64,000 nucleotides of DNA from Bacteroidales bacterium (GTDB lineage Bacteria; Bacteroidota; Bacteroidia; Bacteroidales; UBA932), in NCBI GenBank assembly GCA_024398125.1, contig JAKSJO010000005.1, forward strand, positions 30,436 to 94,435. The letters run 5' to 3'. Positions within the stretch are counted from its first letter, which is position 1, and each line of letters begins with the position of its first letter. Shown here piece by piece: positions 53,952 through 63,404 of this stretch. The translations under genes were made by a program, and so were the position numbers. The notes beneath the pieces were generated by a model that saw nothing but the letters and a program-made list of their open reading frames with translations, had not been told where the DNA came from and searched no databases.

Positions 53952-55907
53952 TTACTGCATTACGACGAGGCCGCCGTTGCAAGGAACAGAGAGCTTTACG
54001 ATGCCCTTCTTGTTTGCCTTGACGCTCTTCACGCTGCCTGCGAGCTCAGGAGTGTCGCTGTAGACTGTGACAGCCTCATTGCCGTTGAACAGGTCATTGA
54101 CATTGTACTGGAGCTCGAGAGGCTTCTCTTCTGCGTTGATGGCAGCAAGGATCCACTTGCCCTCATGCTTGCGGGCCATAATGAGATACTTTCCAGGATA
54201 TCCGTCGATGTACTTCATGTCTTCCCATGTTGTAGGAACCTTCTTCATGAAATCGATAGCCCAATCAGGAGCATCGGTAAGGTTGTTTGGAGCAAGAGCG
54301 AAGTTCTGGATAGGGGACTGGAAGAGGACTGCGGTTGCGAGAGCATATACGTCGCTGGTGCGGCGGTAGGTTCCGCGGTCGTTGCCCTTTGAGTAACGCT
54401 TGTTAAGGGCTGATCCGCCGAAGTCCATGTTTGCCACTGCATTGCGGAGAACAGGATGCATTGTTCCTGCCATAGCCTCGAGATCGTTGTCGTTCTGGCC
54501 GAAAGAAAGGTTCTCGCTTGCGCGTACAGCCTCTGCTGCTGCGAAGTTAGGATACATTCTTTCCCAGCCGCGTGGAAGTGTACATCCATGGAAGATGACC
54601 ATGAGGCCGAACTCGTTTGCGTCGAAGAGGATGTCCTCATACATCTGCATGCACTGCTGCTTGTCGCCGCCGATGAAGTCGATCTTGAGACCCTTGATGC
54701 CGGCCTTCTGGAGCCATGCCATCTCTCTGCGGCGGTCCATGAGACGATGAAGCTTGCCGCGAGGGCCCTGAGGAGCGTCATTCCAGTAGCCATTGGAGTT
54801 GTACCAGAGGAACAGGCATACACCCTTGCTCTGGGCGTATCTTGAAAGCTCTTCGATCTTCTCGTAGCCGATGTTTCTGTCCCACCATGCGTCGATGAGA
54901 AGGTACTCCCAACCCATCTCGGCTGCGAAATCGATGTATTCCTTCTGCTCGTCATAGTTGCAGCTGTCATCCATGCGGATGATCCAGCTCCATGCCGAGC
55001 GGCCATACTTATAGTCGATGGAAGCCTCATACTGTGGCTTTACAAGGTCCCACTGGATGGTGGTCTCTGCGAGCGGAGCCATTGTGCGGCCGACGGTGAT
55101 GGTACGCCATGGAGTGTCACCAGGAAGCGAAAGACCTGGCTTTGCCGAGCCGACGCCGCCGAATTCCCTTTCGTCAGGGTAAGCGATGGTATATGCACGG
55201 TCGCCGGCACAGTCGATGCGTGAACCGCAGTAGTTGCCGCCGACGTTTGTCTCGTTGAGCATCACCCAACCCTTGTCACCGATCTTGAAGAGGGCAGGGA
55301 AGACATAGCCGAGGCCGCTGCCGTTCTTGCCCAGAGGAGCGTCATACTCGTAGAAAGTTTCATAGCTAGGGGTAGTGCGTGCGAAGCCGCCCTGTGGAAG
55401 CATCTGTGGACAGTTGAATGAGGTTGTTCCCTCAGGGAAGGTGTAAATGGTATTCTCTTCCTCTACCAGGCAGGAGAGACGCTCGCCGCCACGACCCCTT
55501 ACTGAATGGATCGTGTACTTGAAAGCAACGTTAGAGTCATCGACATGCATGGTGACGTCGAATGCAGGAACGGATCTCTCGGCATCTGTGGCGAAGCTGT
55601 ATGTAGCCTCGTTGGCTGTATAGCTGATGCTTGCGATCTTGCTCTGCGGAAGGCTGTAGTTCTCGCTGACGCTCTTGATCTCGCTCATTCCTGTGAGCTT
55701 GACGTTCTTGGTGTAGTCTGCGATGGTGGTCCTGAGACCGAGAGGAGACTTGCAGATGAGTGTGTCGTTGTCGAGAACGACGCTGTAGTTTGCGATGCCG
55801 TTCTCGCAGCCTACGTTGACCTTGAGCTGGCCGTTCGGGCTGGTGATCACCTGTGCGTTGAGCGCAGTTCCTGCCAGCATGAACAGCATGGTGTTGAATA
55901 GTTTCAT
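53952..55907 (-). CDS. GH97 glycosidase, retaining (alpha-galactosidase-type) clade
   Basis: This 651-residue secreted enzyme starts MKLFNTMLFMLAGTALNAQ and should act in the periplasm. The N-terminal beta-sandwich (residues about 20-270) is followed by a (beta/alpha)8 barrel (DACNYDE-like region, EYLLIDAWWD, GIKGLKIDFIGGDKQ). The Asp about residue 410 in KIDF corresponds to the nucleophile of retaining GH97 enzymes, as in the Bacteroides alpha-galactosidase, rather than the Glu used by the inverting alpha-glucosidase SusB. The C-terminal sandwich holds LVVMQ at the end. No susC/D is adjacent, so it may serve other loci. Confidence 0.9.
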   Translation of the reverse strand: MKLFNTMLFMLAGTALNAQVITSPNGQLKVNVGCENGIANYSVVLDNDTLICKSPLGLRTTIADYTKNVKLTGMSEIKSVSENYSLPQSKIASISYTANEATYSFATDAERSVPAFDVTMHVDDSNVAFKYTIHSVRGRGGERLSCLVEEENTIYTFPEGTTSFNCPQMLPQGGFARTTPSYETFYEYDAPLGKNGSGLGYVFPALFKIGDKGWVMLNETNVGGNYCGSRIDCAGDRAYTIAYPDEREFGGVGSAKPGLSLPGDTPWRTITVGRTMAPLAETTIQWDLVKPQYEASIDYKYGRSAWSWIIRMDDSCNYDEQKEYIDFAAEMGWEYLLIDAWWDRNIGYEKIEELSRYAQSKGVCLFLWYNSNGYWNDAPQGPRGKLHRLMDRRREMAWLQKAGIKGLKIDFIGGDKQQCMQMYEDILFDANEFGLMVIFHGCTLPRGWERMYPNFAAAEAVRASENLSFGQNDNDLEAMAGTMHPVLRNAVANMDFGGSALNKRYSKGNDRGTYRRTSDVYALATAVLFQSPIQNFALAPNNLTDAPDWAIDFMKKVPTTWEDMKYIDGYPGKYLIMARKHEGKWILAAINAEEKPLELQYNVNDLFNGNEAVTVYSDTPELAGSVKSVKANKKGIVKLSVPCNGGLVVMQ

Positions 55908-55948
55908 GTGTTATTGATGATTTATGTGTTTCCGATGTATGTATTGTA

Positions 55949-55987
55949 CAAATATATGCTTTTTCTTTAAACAACTTTTTAACTTTG
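55949..55987. promoter_or_regulatory. Divergent -7 boxes of GH97 and yccF-like genes
   Basis: TATATTTG on the minus strand (55956-55949) serves GH97, and TAACTTTG on the plus strand (55980-55987) serves the yccF-like gene. Both match TAnnTTTG. The plus-strand leader would be about 40 bases. Confidence 0.5.
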
Positions 55988-56037
55988 TCTGGAATTGGAA
56001 TCATGGAACAATTTTCATCAATTATAATTTGTATATC

Positions 56038-56406
56038 ATGTCGTTCATTGGAAATCTTCTTTGGTTGATACTTGGAGGCCTCCTTGTATCGATAGGCTAT
56101 TTTGTTGCCGGCATAATCTGCTGCATCACCATTATCGGCATTCCTTTCGGCGCTCAGCTGATCAAGTTTGCCGGATTTGCCCTGCATCCGTTCGGTCGCG
56201 ATGTGGACATGTCAAAGAGCACTGACGGCTGCGTCAATCTCGTGTTGAATATCCTCTGGATTATCTTCGGATGGTGGGAGATCGCCCTGACGCACCTGGT
56301 GTTCGGCCTTATCTGCTGCATCACGGTTGTCGGAATTCCATTCGGAATGCAGCACTTCAAGATGGCAAAGCTCTCATTGTTCCCGTTCGGAGCAAGATTC
56401 AAATAA
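56038..56406 (+). CDS. YccF-family inner-membrane protein
   Basis: The 122-residue protein is built of two matching halves, each with a hydrophobic helix and the motif ICCITxxGIPFGxQ (FVAGIICCITIIGIPFGAQL and FGLICCITVVGIPFGMQH), a YccF/DUF307 signature. Two to four membrane helices are likely. Its function is not known. The start MSFIGNLLWLILGG at 56038 has a -7 box about 50 bases upstream. It precedes a hairpin that ends transcription from the opposite strand. Confidence 0.88.
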   Translation: MSFIGNLLWLILGGLLVSIGYFVAGIICCITIIGIPFGAQLIKFAGFALHPFGRDVDMSKSTDGCVNLVLNILWIIFGWWEIALTHLVFGLICCITVVGIPFGMQHFKMAKLSLFPFGARFK

Positions 56407-56434
56407 AAAGAGCGAGGGACTGACCTCTCGCTCT
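56407..56434 (-). terminator. Terminator for the carboxylesterase transcript
   Basis: AGAGCGAGGG pairs with the CTCTCGCTCT arm (one G-T pair). On the minus strand the hairpin is followed by a run of five T, so it should end leftward transcription from the carboxylesterase gene. The plus strand has no T-run after the stem. Confidence 0.7.
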
Positions 56435-56445
56435 AAATAGTTGAT

Positions 56446-56476
56446 AGATGATGCACGGGGCCAGCCCGTGCATCAC
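56446..56476. repeat. Palindromic repeat, copy 2
   Basis: GATGCACGGG and its complement CCCGTGCATC flank a four-base centre (GCCA). It lies between convergent genes, like copy 1 at 53872, and shares the GTGCACGGGG-type outer arm. Confidence 0.6.
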
Positions 56477-56481
56477 TTTAT

Positions 56482-57918
56482 TTACTTCTTACGGATGGTG
56501 CACTTGTTGTCGAAGATCATCGTGGTTCCCTTCTTCTCGGTGTATGGCTGCCAGTTTGGAAGCCCCTTTACGTTGGGATCTCCGGTTTTGATGAAACTGA
56601 TCCATGCCGAACTCATCTTGTCGCTGAGCTCGTAAGCCTCCCTGGTGCCGCCGTTCATCTCGGTCTGGAGCGCGATGTTGTTGAACATGAACGCAAGCTC
56701 CATTCCATGGCAAGCGCCGAGAACGTTGCCCGCAGGCTTCCAGTTGAACATATAGAGATAGACCGGAGCCTTGCCCTGGCTTGACTTGACGTTGGCCTGG
56801 TTGATTGCACCGTCGCGGAACCTGATGTCCTCCTTGCCGGTAGCGTAGTCGAACTCGTTGTAGTTCCAGCCGATGATCATAGGAACGTCCGCGCTGATCT
56901 CCGGTGCTTTCTGGTCGAATCCCGGACCGACGACATACTTGCCGTCGATGACAGGGGAGTTGTTTCCTCCCGGAGCAGGAAGCCCCTTGGCCTCGAGTGC
57001 GGCGTTGACCATCCTGACGGCCTTGTTTGCAGCCTCTACAAGCTCGTCGTAAGGAACAGCGTCGAGCGCAGCCTTGTCGTCAGCTTTGATGCCGAGCTCA
57101 TTCAGGAGCGCATTGGCGTAGAGCTTCGAGTCCTCGTTGGTCTGGTAGCGTACATATGAACCGCTCTGGACGATGGCGCGATGGAAGAGACCCTTGGCTG
57201 AAGGCATCATCATGACTGTCGAAACCTTTCCGCCGCCACCGCTCTGGCCTGCGATCGTGACGCAATCAGGATCGCCTCCGAATCTCTCGATGTTCTTGTT
57301 GATCCATTCGAGGGACTTCACGAGGTCCTGCTGGCCGAGGTTGACAGATTCTGAGAAACGGCCGCCGAGACCCGACATGTCGAAGTAGCCGAGAACATTG
57401 AGTCTGTGGTTGACTGAAACCACCACGATATCGCCCTTCTCCGCAAGAGCGCGGCCCTCATAGGTAGGAAGGTTGACAGCCGATCCGTTGACGAAACCGC
57501 CGCCATGGAACCATACGAACACAGGACGCTTCTTGCCGTCATTGATGCCCTTTGACCAAACATTGAGCACGAGGCAATGCTCCTCGCTCATTGGCTCGAT
57601 CTTGAACTGGAAGCCGAAGTCGTAGTCGCTTTGCCAGTTGCTGTTATAGTTCAGCGAAAGGTTCTGGGGCGCTACAGGACCATATCTGCGGCACATCAGC
57701 GTGCCCTCGTGGACCTTGGGCGCGGTAGGCGGCATGAATCGCTCCGCTTCGGCATAAGGAATGCCCTTGAATGTGTATACATTGCCGTCCAGATATCCCT
57801 GAACCTTTCCGTAGACCGTATTGACAACAGTGCTCTCATCGGAAATGACAGGTCCCTGGGCAAAGACTGCGGCTGCGCCAAGAAGGAATGCAGCCATCGT
57901 TACCAGCATTTTTTTCAT
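56482..57918 (-). CDS. Secreted type-B carboxylesterase
   Basis: This is a 478-residue protein with signal peptide MKKMLVTMAAFLLGAAAVFAQ. The elbow IAGQSGGGG places the nucleophile Ser226, and FHGGGFVNGSA is the oxyanion loop. NYNEFDY and the ACHGMELAFMFNN segment are candidates for the acidic and His members of the triad. It is somewhat shorter than animal-type relatives. Substrates may be acylated plant or host esters in the periplasm. A phytase-like esterase gene lies just upstream on the same strand. Confidence 0.88.
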   Translation of the reverse strand: MKKMLVTMAAFLLGAAAVFAQGPVISDESTVVNTVYGKVQGYLDGNVYTFKGIPYAEAERFMPPTAPKVHEGTLMCRRYGPVAPQNLSLNYNSNWQSDYDFGFQFKIEPMSEEHCLVLNVWSKGINDGKKRPVFVWFHGGGFVNGSAVNLPTYEGRALAEKGDIVVVSVNHRLNVLGYFDMSGLGGRFSESVNLGQQDLVKSLEWINKNIERFGGDPDCVTIAGQSGGGGKVSTVMMMPSAKGLFHRAIVQSGSYVRYQTNEDSKLYANALLNELGIKADDKAALDAVPYDELVEAANKAVRMVNAALEAKGLPAPGGNNSPVIDGKYVVGPGFDQKAPEISADVPMIIGWNYNEFDYATGKEDIRFRDGAINQANVKSSQGKAPVYLYMFNWKPAGNVLGACHGMELAFMFNNIALQTEMNGGTREAYELSDKMSSAWISFIKTGDPNVKGLPNWQPYTEKKGTTMIFDNKCTIRKK

Positions 57919-57974
57919 GATATCGGTTGTTTAGTGTTCTATTGCTTGTAAAGTTAGCAAAAGGATGGGAAAAA

Positions 57975-59009
57975 CTAGAGCCCGCCAAGCCTGATGCAGA
58001 GGAACCAGTCGCTGAGAATGCCGAGATACTGGTTCTGGGAATCGGCAATCAGTACAAGAGGACGCGAGCCGTCTTTCAGCTCAGGTCCGAGGCACAGCCC
58101 CTCGTAGTTCGCGAATGAGCGGTCGGAAACAAGGCCGATACCCGTCCTGAATGCTAACAGAAGCTGTTTTTCAAGTTCAGTCCCTTCGTTGCCGGCCGAA
58201 GGCTTAGTCACATAGATCTTGTTGATGACGAACGCTCCGATGCCGCCGCCTGGCACATTGCACTCGCGCTCCAGCACCAGAAGCCTTCCGTCGCTTACCA
58301 TCAGCAGCTCGCTGATTCCGAAGACGTATGCTCCAGTGTGGTCCGATACAGTCGGTCTGTCCATGGAATACAGCCAGAAGCCGTCAGGCTCCAGCTTGTC
58401 GTTGAATCTCTGGATGCGGTGCATGGAACCGGAAAGGGGAGACTCCGTGGTCGTCCAGATATTGCCTTCCTTGTCGCTGCACAGCGATTCCAGACCCAGG
58501 TTGCCGTTCTCCGGGAAGATGCTCCCTGTCGGGACAGCTCGTCCTGTAGGTTTTGCGCCGGGGTCGTATTCGAGAATGCTGTTGTCGGCCTCTCTGGAAA
58601 TGAAGACTGTCCCGGTCGCGGCATTGAGGGTTATGCCTTCGCCGTCACGGTTCGGCATGCCTGAACTCCTGAACCCGAGGTCGTCCATCCTGGTGATGTT
58701 GCCGCTGCGGCCGTTGAAACTGACCCTGACCATACGGAAACCATCACTTTCGGATTTGTCGTCCACGAGGGCGTAGATATCCCTGGACAGATGGGCCATG
58801 CCGCTGTAGTTGCCTGCCGGAAGGGTTTTGGAAAAGCTGCGCTGCCGGTTCAGCCTGTCTATGTATAGACCGAAGGCAGGGGATTCCTTTGTCGCCTGCC
58901 CGAGGACGGTCAGACCGTGGCGCGACGGCTCTTTCTCCGCTCCGCTGAGCGGAAGAGACATGATGACCGCAACGGCTGCGACCGCAAGTATTCTGTTTCT
59001 GATAGCCAT
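57975..59009 (-). CDS. Secreted phytase-like esterase (beta-propeller)
   Basis: The 344-residue protein has a signal peptide (MAIRNRILAVAAVAVIMSLPLSGA). It matches the esterase-like activity of phytase family (PF13449-type), with propeller blades such as DGEGITLNAATGTVFISREADNSILEYDP and NYEGLCLGPELKDGSRPLVLIADSQNQY. The start MAIRNRI at 59009 is supported by the signal; a -7 box sits only about 11 bases upstream, so the mRNA may be nearly leaderless. It is convergent with nothing and shares an operon direction with the carboxylesterase 56 bases downstream. Confidence 0.8.
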   Translation of the reverse strand: MAIRNRILAVAAVAVIMSLPLSGAEKEPSRHGLTVLGQATKESPAFGLYIDRLNRQRSFSKTLPAGNYSGMAHLSRDIYALVDDKSESDGFRMVRVSFNGRSGNITRMDDLGFRSSGMPNRDGEGITLNAATGTVFISREADNSILEYDPGAKPTGRAVPTGSIFPENGNLGLESLCSDKEGNIWTTTESPLSGSMHRIQRFNDKLEPDGFWLYSMDRPTVSDHTGAYVFGISELLMVSDGRLLVLERECNVPGGGIGAFVINKIYVTKPSAGNEGTELEKQLLLAFRTGIGLVSDRSFANYEGLCLGPELKDGSRPLVLIADSQNQYLGILSDWFLCIRLGGL

Positions 59010-59019
59010 ATCTTTGATG

Positions 59020-59027
59020 CAAATGTA
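59020..59027 (-). promoter_or_regulatory. -7 box for the phytase-like esterase
   Basis: On the minus strand these bases read TACATTTG, an exact TAnnTTTG match. The ATG at 59009 lies about 11 bases away, so the leader would be only a few bases long. Confidence 0.5.
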
Positions 59028-59075
59028 AGCATATTGCGGCTTATTTATACTTCTAATATAAATACTCAACTTTTT

Positions 59076-59107
59076 TTTGGATAAGGGAGACGCTCGGTTT
59101 ATATTTG
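59076..59107 (+). promoter_or_regulatory. Strong promoter for the second GH3 gene
   Basis: TTTG at 59076-59079, 20 bases of spacer and TATATTTG at 59100-59107 match the Bacteroidetes consensus in both boxes and spacing. A leader of about 65 bases precedes the ATG at 59181. Confidence 0.8.
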
Positions 59108-59180
59108 TGGATTAGACAAATTCCGGCTGTTTGCCAATCGCTGGAACCAGATGGATACTATCAACTAATCAATACAATTT

Positions 59181-61778
59181 ATGAAAAAATTCTACTTGCT
59201 TCTGGCAGGTGTACTCGGTCTCGTGATAGCTTCATCATGCGACAACAGCAAGTACGAGTATCCTTTCCAGAATCCGAAGCTCTCAGTTGACGAGAGAATC
59301 GACAACCTCATCTCGCTTCTTACCGTAGATGAGAAGATCGGAATGATGATGAACCGCTCACAGGCTGTCGAGCGTCTTGGAATTCCTGATTACAACTGGT
59401 GGGGCGAGGCTTGCCACGGACTTATGGGCTGCAGCGACATTACTGTATTCCCACAGTCCATCGCGCTTGCCGCAACCTTCGACGACGCTTCACAGCTGAC
59501 CACCTTCACCATGGTATCAGACGAGGCACGTGCACGTTACAACAATCCTGAGTGGAAGGACATGGAGATCGGCCCATACGTATCACGCCGTCCTAACCTC
59601 TCTTTCTGGGCACCTAACATCAACATCTTCCGTGACCCAAGATGGGGCCGTGGCCAGGAGACCTACGGTGAGGACCCTTACCTCATGGGCAACATGGGTC
59701 TCAACGTAGTCCTCGGTATGCAGGGCAACGATGACAAGTACTTCAAGACCCACGCATGTGCAAAGCACTACGGTGTACACAGCGGTCCAGAGCCACTTCG
59801 TCACAAGTTCAACGCTGTCGTTTCAATGCGCGACATGTGGGAGACCTACATGCCTGCATTCGAGAAGCTCGTCGTAGAGGGCAACGTCCAGGAAGTGATG
59901 TGCGCATACAGCGCATACGAAGGAGTTCCTTGCTGCGGTAGCGACCGCCTCCTCGTGGACATCCTCCGCAACCGTTGGAACTATCAGGGTCTCGTAGTTT
60001 CAGACTGCGACGCCATCAACGACTTCTACACTCCTGGTAACCACGGTTACAGCGAGGGTCCAGCAGAGGCTGACGCAGCTGCAGTGCTCGCAGGTACCGA
60101 CCTCGAGTGCGGAAAGAGCTACCAGAAGCTTGGCGAGTCTCTCGAGAAGGGTCTCATCACCGAGGCTGACCTCGACGTATCACTCCGCCGTATCCTCCGT
60201 GGCCGCTTCACCCTCGGTATGTTCGATCCTGACGAGATGATTCCTTGGTCAAAGATCGACATGAGCGTAGTTGACTGCCAGGCACACCGCGATCATGCTC
60301 TCCTTACCGCACGCGAGTCACAGGTTCTTCTCAAGAACAACGGAGTCCTCCCTCTCAGCAAGGATCTCAAGAAGATCGCTGTCGTTGGTCCGAACATCGA
60401 CGACAAGGAGGTTATGCGTGGCAACTACAGCGGCGAGGCTACCCACTATGTTACCATTCTCGATGGTATCAAGGCCAAGATGCCTAACGCGGAGCTCGTT
60501 GTCGAGCGCGGTTCAGAGCGCGAGAACGAGTATCTCATCTTCCCTAAGATGGCTAACGTGAAGAGCGGCGACCAGACCGGCTTCAAGGTTGACTACTACG
60601 GCAACACCAAGTTCAGCGGCGCTCCTATCAAGTCTGAGGTTCTCGAGACCATCAACCTCCGTACAGAGGGTGGTTACGGCTTCGGCGAGGGCATCCCTGC
60701 AAATGATTTCTCAGCACGTTTCAAGGGTCAGCTCACTCCTGACTTCACCGGTACCCTTTGCGTTGCAGTTCGCGGAAACGAGTACACTGTAACCGTAAAC
60801 GGCAAGAAGATCGGTGGCTCAGACACCGCTCCTCAGGGCATGATGAGCTTCAGAAGCGCCAACGTAATGCCTGTAGAGGTTGTAGAGGGCAAGACCTATG
60901 ACATCCAGGTTGACTACAAGGCACAGGGCGAAGGCCGCATGAACTTCATCAACGTCGATGTATATCAGCGCAAGCTCGCTGAGTTCGATGACCTCAAGGC
61001 AAAGGTTGCTGACTGTGACGCTATCATCTACGTCGGCGGTATCTCTCCTACCGAGGAGGGTGAGGGTCACGAGCGCAGCCGCATCGAGCTCCCAGCTGTA
61101 CAGGCACGCTTCCTCAAGGCAATGCGTGAGACCGGCAAGCCAGTCGTTTACGTAAACTGCTCAGGTAGCTGTATTGCATTCGGCGAGGTTGAAACCTACT
61201 ACGATGCACTTCTCCAGGCTTGGTATTCAGGTCAGGAAGGTGGTACCGCAGTTGCAGACGTCCTCTTCGGCGACTACTCTCCATCAGGAAAGCTCCCTGT
61301 TACCTTCTATGCTTCAACCGATCAGCTTCCTGACTTCCTTGACTATGACATGACCGAGCGTACCTATCGCTACTTCACCGGCGAGCCTCTCTACGCATTC
61401 GGTTACGGTCTCAGCTACGTTGATTTCCAGTTCGGCGACGCCAAGCTCAGCAAGAACAGCATCAAGGCAGGCGAGAGCGTAAACATCAACATCCCTCTTA
61501 CCAACGCCGGCAAGATGGACGCAGGCGAGGTTGTACAGGTATATGTAAAGAGCCTTACCAACCCAGACGCTCCTATCAAGGCCCTCAAGGCTTACAAGCG
61601 TGTAGACGTCAAGGCTGGCCAGACTATCAACGTGAAGCTCGAGCTCGAGCCTAACTCATTCGCATACTACAGCGAGGATGTTGACGGTCTCAAGGTTTTC
61701 CCTGGCTCATACAAGATTCTTTATGGCAATTCATCTCGTGACTGCGATCTCAAGGCTCTTGATTTCGTAGTTGAATAA
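59181..61778 (+). CDS. GH3 glycosidase with PA14 insert, lipoprotein
   Basis: This 865-residue enzyme has a lipoprotein signal ([11 protein letters not shown], Cys about residue 20), so it should be membrane-anchored. The (beta/alpha)8 domain holds [28 protein letters not shown] and the nucleophile Asp (about residue 275) in [10 protein letters not shown]. The second domain is interrupted at about residues 450-600 by a PA14-like beta-sandwich ([33 protein letters not shown]) and resumes with [18 protein letters not shown]. It is probably a beta-xylosidase or beta-glucosidase of wider substrate reach. Codon bias is strong, suggesting high expression. Confidence 0.92.
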   Translation: MKKFYLLLAGVLGLVIASSCDNSKYEYPFQNPKLSVDERIDNLISLLTVDEKIGMMMNRSQAVERLGIPDYNWWGEACHGLMGCSDITVFPQSIALAATFDDASQLTTFTMVSDEARARYNNPEWKDMEIGPYVSRRPNLSFWAPNINIFRDPRWGRGQETYGEDPYLMGNMGLNVVLGMQGNDDKYFKTHACAKHYGVHSGPEPLRHKFNAVVSMRDMWETYMPAFEKLVVEGNVQEVMCAYSAYEGVPCCGSDRLLVDILRNRWNYQGLVVSDCDAINDFYTPGNHGYSEGPAEADAAAVLAGTDLECGKSYQKLGESLEKGLITEADLDVSLRRILRGRFTLGMFDPDEMIPWSKIDMSVVDCQAHRDHALLTARESQVLLKNNGVLPLSKDLKKIAVVGPNIDDKEVMRGNYSGEATHYVTILDGIKAKMPNAELVVERGSERENEYLIFPKMANVKSGDQTGFKVDYYGNTKFSGAPIKSEVLETINLRTEGGYGFGEGIPANDFSARFKGQLTPDFTGTLCVAVRGNEYTVTVNGKKIGGSDTAPQGMMSFRSANVMPVEVVEGKTYDIQVDYKAQGEGRMNFINVDVYQRKLAEFDDLKAKVADCDAIIYVGGISPTEEGEGHERSRIELPAVQARFLKAMRETGKPVVYVNCSGSCIAFGEVETYYDALLQAWYSGQEGGTAVADVLFGDYSPSGKLPVTFYASTDQLPDFLDYDMTERTYRYFTGEPLYAFGYGLSYVDFQFGDAKLSKNSIKAGESVNINIPLTNAGKMDAGEVVQVYVKSLTNPDAPIKALKAYKRVDVKAGQTINVKLELEPNSFAYYSEDVDGLKVFPGSYKILYGNSSRDCDLKALDFVVE

Positions 61779-61791
61779 AATCATCATTATT

Positions 61792-62331
61792 ATGGCAAAC
61801 AAATACGCAGGAACACAGACCGAGAAGAATCTCGAGGCTGCATTCGCAGGCGAGTCACAGGCTCGCAACAAGTATACTTACTTCGCGTCAAAAGCAAAGA
61901 AGGAAGGATTCGAGCAGATCGCCGACATCTTCCTTCACACCGCTGAGAACGAGAAGGAGCACGCAAAGATGTGGTTCAAGGAGCTCGAGGGCATCGGAAC
62001 AACCGCAGAGAATCTCGCAGCAGCTGCTGCAGGTGAGAATCACGAATGGACCGACATGTACGAGGGCTTCGCAAAGACCGCTGAGGAAGAGGGCTTCAAG
62101 GCTCTCGCTGCAAAGTTCCGTCTCGTAGCCGCTATCGAGAAGCGTCATGAGGAGCGTTATCGTGCACTCCTCGGCAACATCGAGGCTCAGGAGGTATTCA
62201 AGAAGAGCGAGGTTAAGGTTTGGGAGTGCCGCAACTGCGGTCACATCGTAGTAGGCACCGAGGCACCTCAGGTATGCCCTACATGTGCACATCCACAGGC
62301 TTACTTCGAAGTATCCGCAAACAACTATTAA
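61792..62331 (+). CDS. rbr: Rubrerythrin
   Basis: The 179-residue protein has a four-helix di-iron domain (ExxH pairs in [11 protein letters not shown] and [23 protein letters not shown]) and a C-terminal rubredoxin-like Fe(Cys)4 domain ([20 protein letters not shown]). It reduces hydrogen peroxide in anaerobes. The start ATG 61792 lies 13 bases after the GH3 stop; a TTG 21 bases further upstream is less likely. A terminator follows 39 bases after the stop. Confidence 0.95.
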   Translation: MANKYAGTQTEKNLEAAFAGESQARNKYTYFASKAKKEGFEQIADIFLHTAENEKEHAKMWFKELEGIGTTAENLAAAAAGENHEWTDMYEGFAKTAEEEGFKALAAKFRLVAAIEKRHEERYRALLGNIEAQEVFKKSEVKVWECRNCGHIVVGTEAPQVCPTCAHPQAYFEVSANNY

Positions 62332-62334
62332 TGG

Positions 62335-62366
62335 ATCAAGGGGTAGACCCCTTGATTCAGATTCAT
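62335..62366. repeat. Palindromic repeat, copy 3
   Basis: GGATCAAGGGGT and ACCCCTTGATTC form inverted arms around a short AG centre just after the rubrerythrin stop. The GGGGT/ACCCC core matches the other copies, but the outer arms differ. Confidence 0.5.
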
Positions 62367-62370
62367 TATA

Positions 62371-62398
62371 GGTCGGCTGTTTCAGCCGACCTTTTTTT
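62371..62398 (+). terminator. Terminator after rubrerythrin
   Basis: GGTCGGCTG pairs with CAGCCGACC around a three-T loop, followed by seven T residues at 62392-62398. It is a classic intrinsic terminator. Confidence 0.92.
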
Positions 62399-62418
62399 GT
62401 AAAACGTGATGCATTGGA

Positions 62419-63309
62419 TCAAACTCCGCGATCCTGATCCGAGTCAATCAGGTTGGGGATGAAGGTGACGGGAGCAGGGGACTGGCAGTTTGCGAGCTGC
62501 CAGAGGATGAAAGGAATATCGAATCCTGCTGCAATCTGGGTATTGATTCCACCGCTGAAACGAGGATTACATTCGAGAAAGAATGCTTCACCGGTCTTGT
62601 CATCGATACGGAAGTCAACACCGCAGACTCCTTTATAATCGCAAGCATCAAGAATGGTCCGCACATGCGAGACAAGTGAAGGAGCGCATACGGTCTGGCG
62701 GACAAGGGAAATGCCTTTGCCCTTTGGAAGAAGAACCTTGTAGCATTCTGCATGGAAATAACCGTCCCATCTTATTGCATCGACGCAGACGTCGTCACCT
62801 TCGATGAAATCCATAACAAGATGAGGTCTGCCCTTTGTGGATGCAACCAGATTGTCCAAAGCAATCCTGTCCTTTGGGAAATATACTCCGGATCCACTCA
62901 GACCATGATTTCTCTTGAATACGACAGGGTAATCGGTGATGGCGTCAAACTCGTTGTCCGCATAAAGATGAGGCTGAGGAATGCCCAGCGAGCGGCATAT
63001 ATCCGAGGCGCTGACCTTGTCATCTAAAAGGCGCATAACATCAGCATCGGCCACAGGCAAAATCACGCCTTCGGGCAGCTCTGAACGATGTCTTGCAACA
63101 GTTTCACTGCGGAAGATCGGAAGAATCATTGAAGGGGAGTATGACTCCAAAGAAGCACGCAGGAGACGCAGGAAGCCAGGTTCGTCGTTGAGAACGTTCC
63201 TGTCGTCAATCTGCTCAACCATGAGACCATGACGGCGAAGAGACTCCACAACAACAGTCCCGATCTTCCCACCATGCTCTGGGATCAATATATCGATCTT
63301 TCCCATCAT
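62419..63309 (-). CDS. ATP-grasp ligase (CarB/PylC-like)
   Basis: This is a 296-residue ATP-grasp protein. It opens with a Rossmann-like MMGKIDILIPEHGG, then an ATP-grasp core: Lys in YPVVFKRNHGLSGSGV, the hinge LVMDFIEGDDVCVDA and the metal site AFFLECNPRFSGGINTQ. Such enzymes ligate a carboxylate to an amine. ATG 63309 or 63306 are both plausible, with GAGG eight bases upstream of 63309; a TTG at 63348 is less likely. A -7 box lies on the minus strand at 63353-63346. Substrate unknown. Confidence 0.82.
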   Translation of the reverse strand: MMGKIDILIPEHGGKIGTVVVESLRRHGLMVEQIDDRNVLNDEPGFLRLLRASLESYSPSMILPIFRSETVARHRSELPEGVILPVADADVMRLLDDKVSASDICRSLGIPQPHLYADNEFDAITDYPVVFKRNHGLSGSGVYFPKDRIALDNLVASTKGRPHLVMDFIEGDDVCVDAIRWDGYFHAECYKVLLPKGKGISLVRQTVCAPSLVSHVRTILDACDYKGVCGVDFRIDDKTGEAFFLECNPRFSGGINTQIAAGFDIPFILWQLANCQSPAPVTFIPNLIDSDQDRGV

Positions 63310-63345
63310 ATAATAAGCCTCTTTGAGATAATCCAGCTTCTCCGA

Positions 63346-63353
63346 CAAAAGTA
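63346..63353 (-). promoter_or_regulatory. -7 box for the second ATP-grasp gene
   Basis: On the minus strand these bases read TACTTTTG, an exact TAnnTTTG match, about 37 bases before ATG 63309. Confidence 0.45.
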
Positions 63354-63354
63354 A

Positions 63355-63385
63355 TAAAAAAGCCGGACTCGAATGAGCCCGGCTT
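63355..63385 (-). terminator. Terminator after the fucose isomerase gene
   Basis: AAGCCGGACTC pairs with GAGCCCGGCTT (one mismatch). On the minus strand six T residues follow (63360-63355), so it ends the leftward fucI transcript just before the ATP-grasp promoter. Confidence 0.85.
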
Positions 63386-63404
63386 CTCCATATAGAGGAA
63401 TGAA

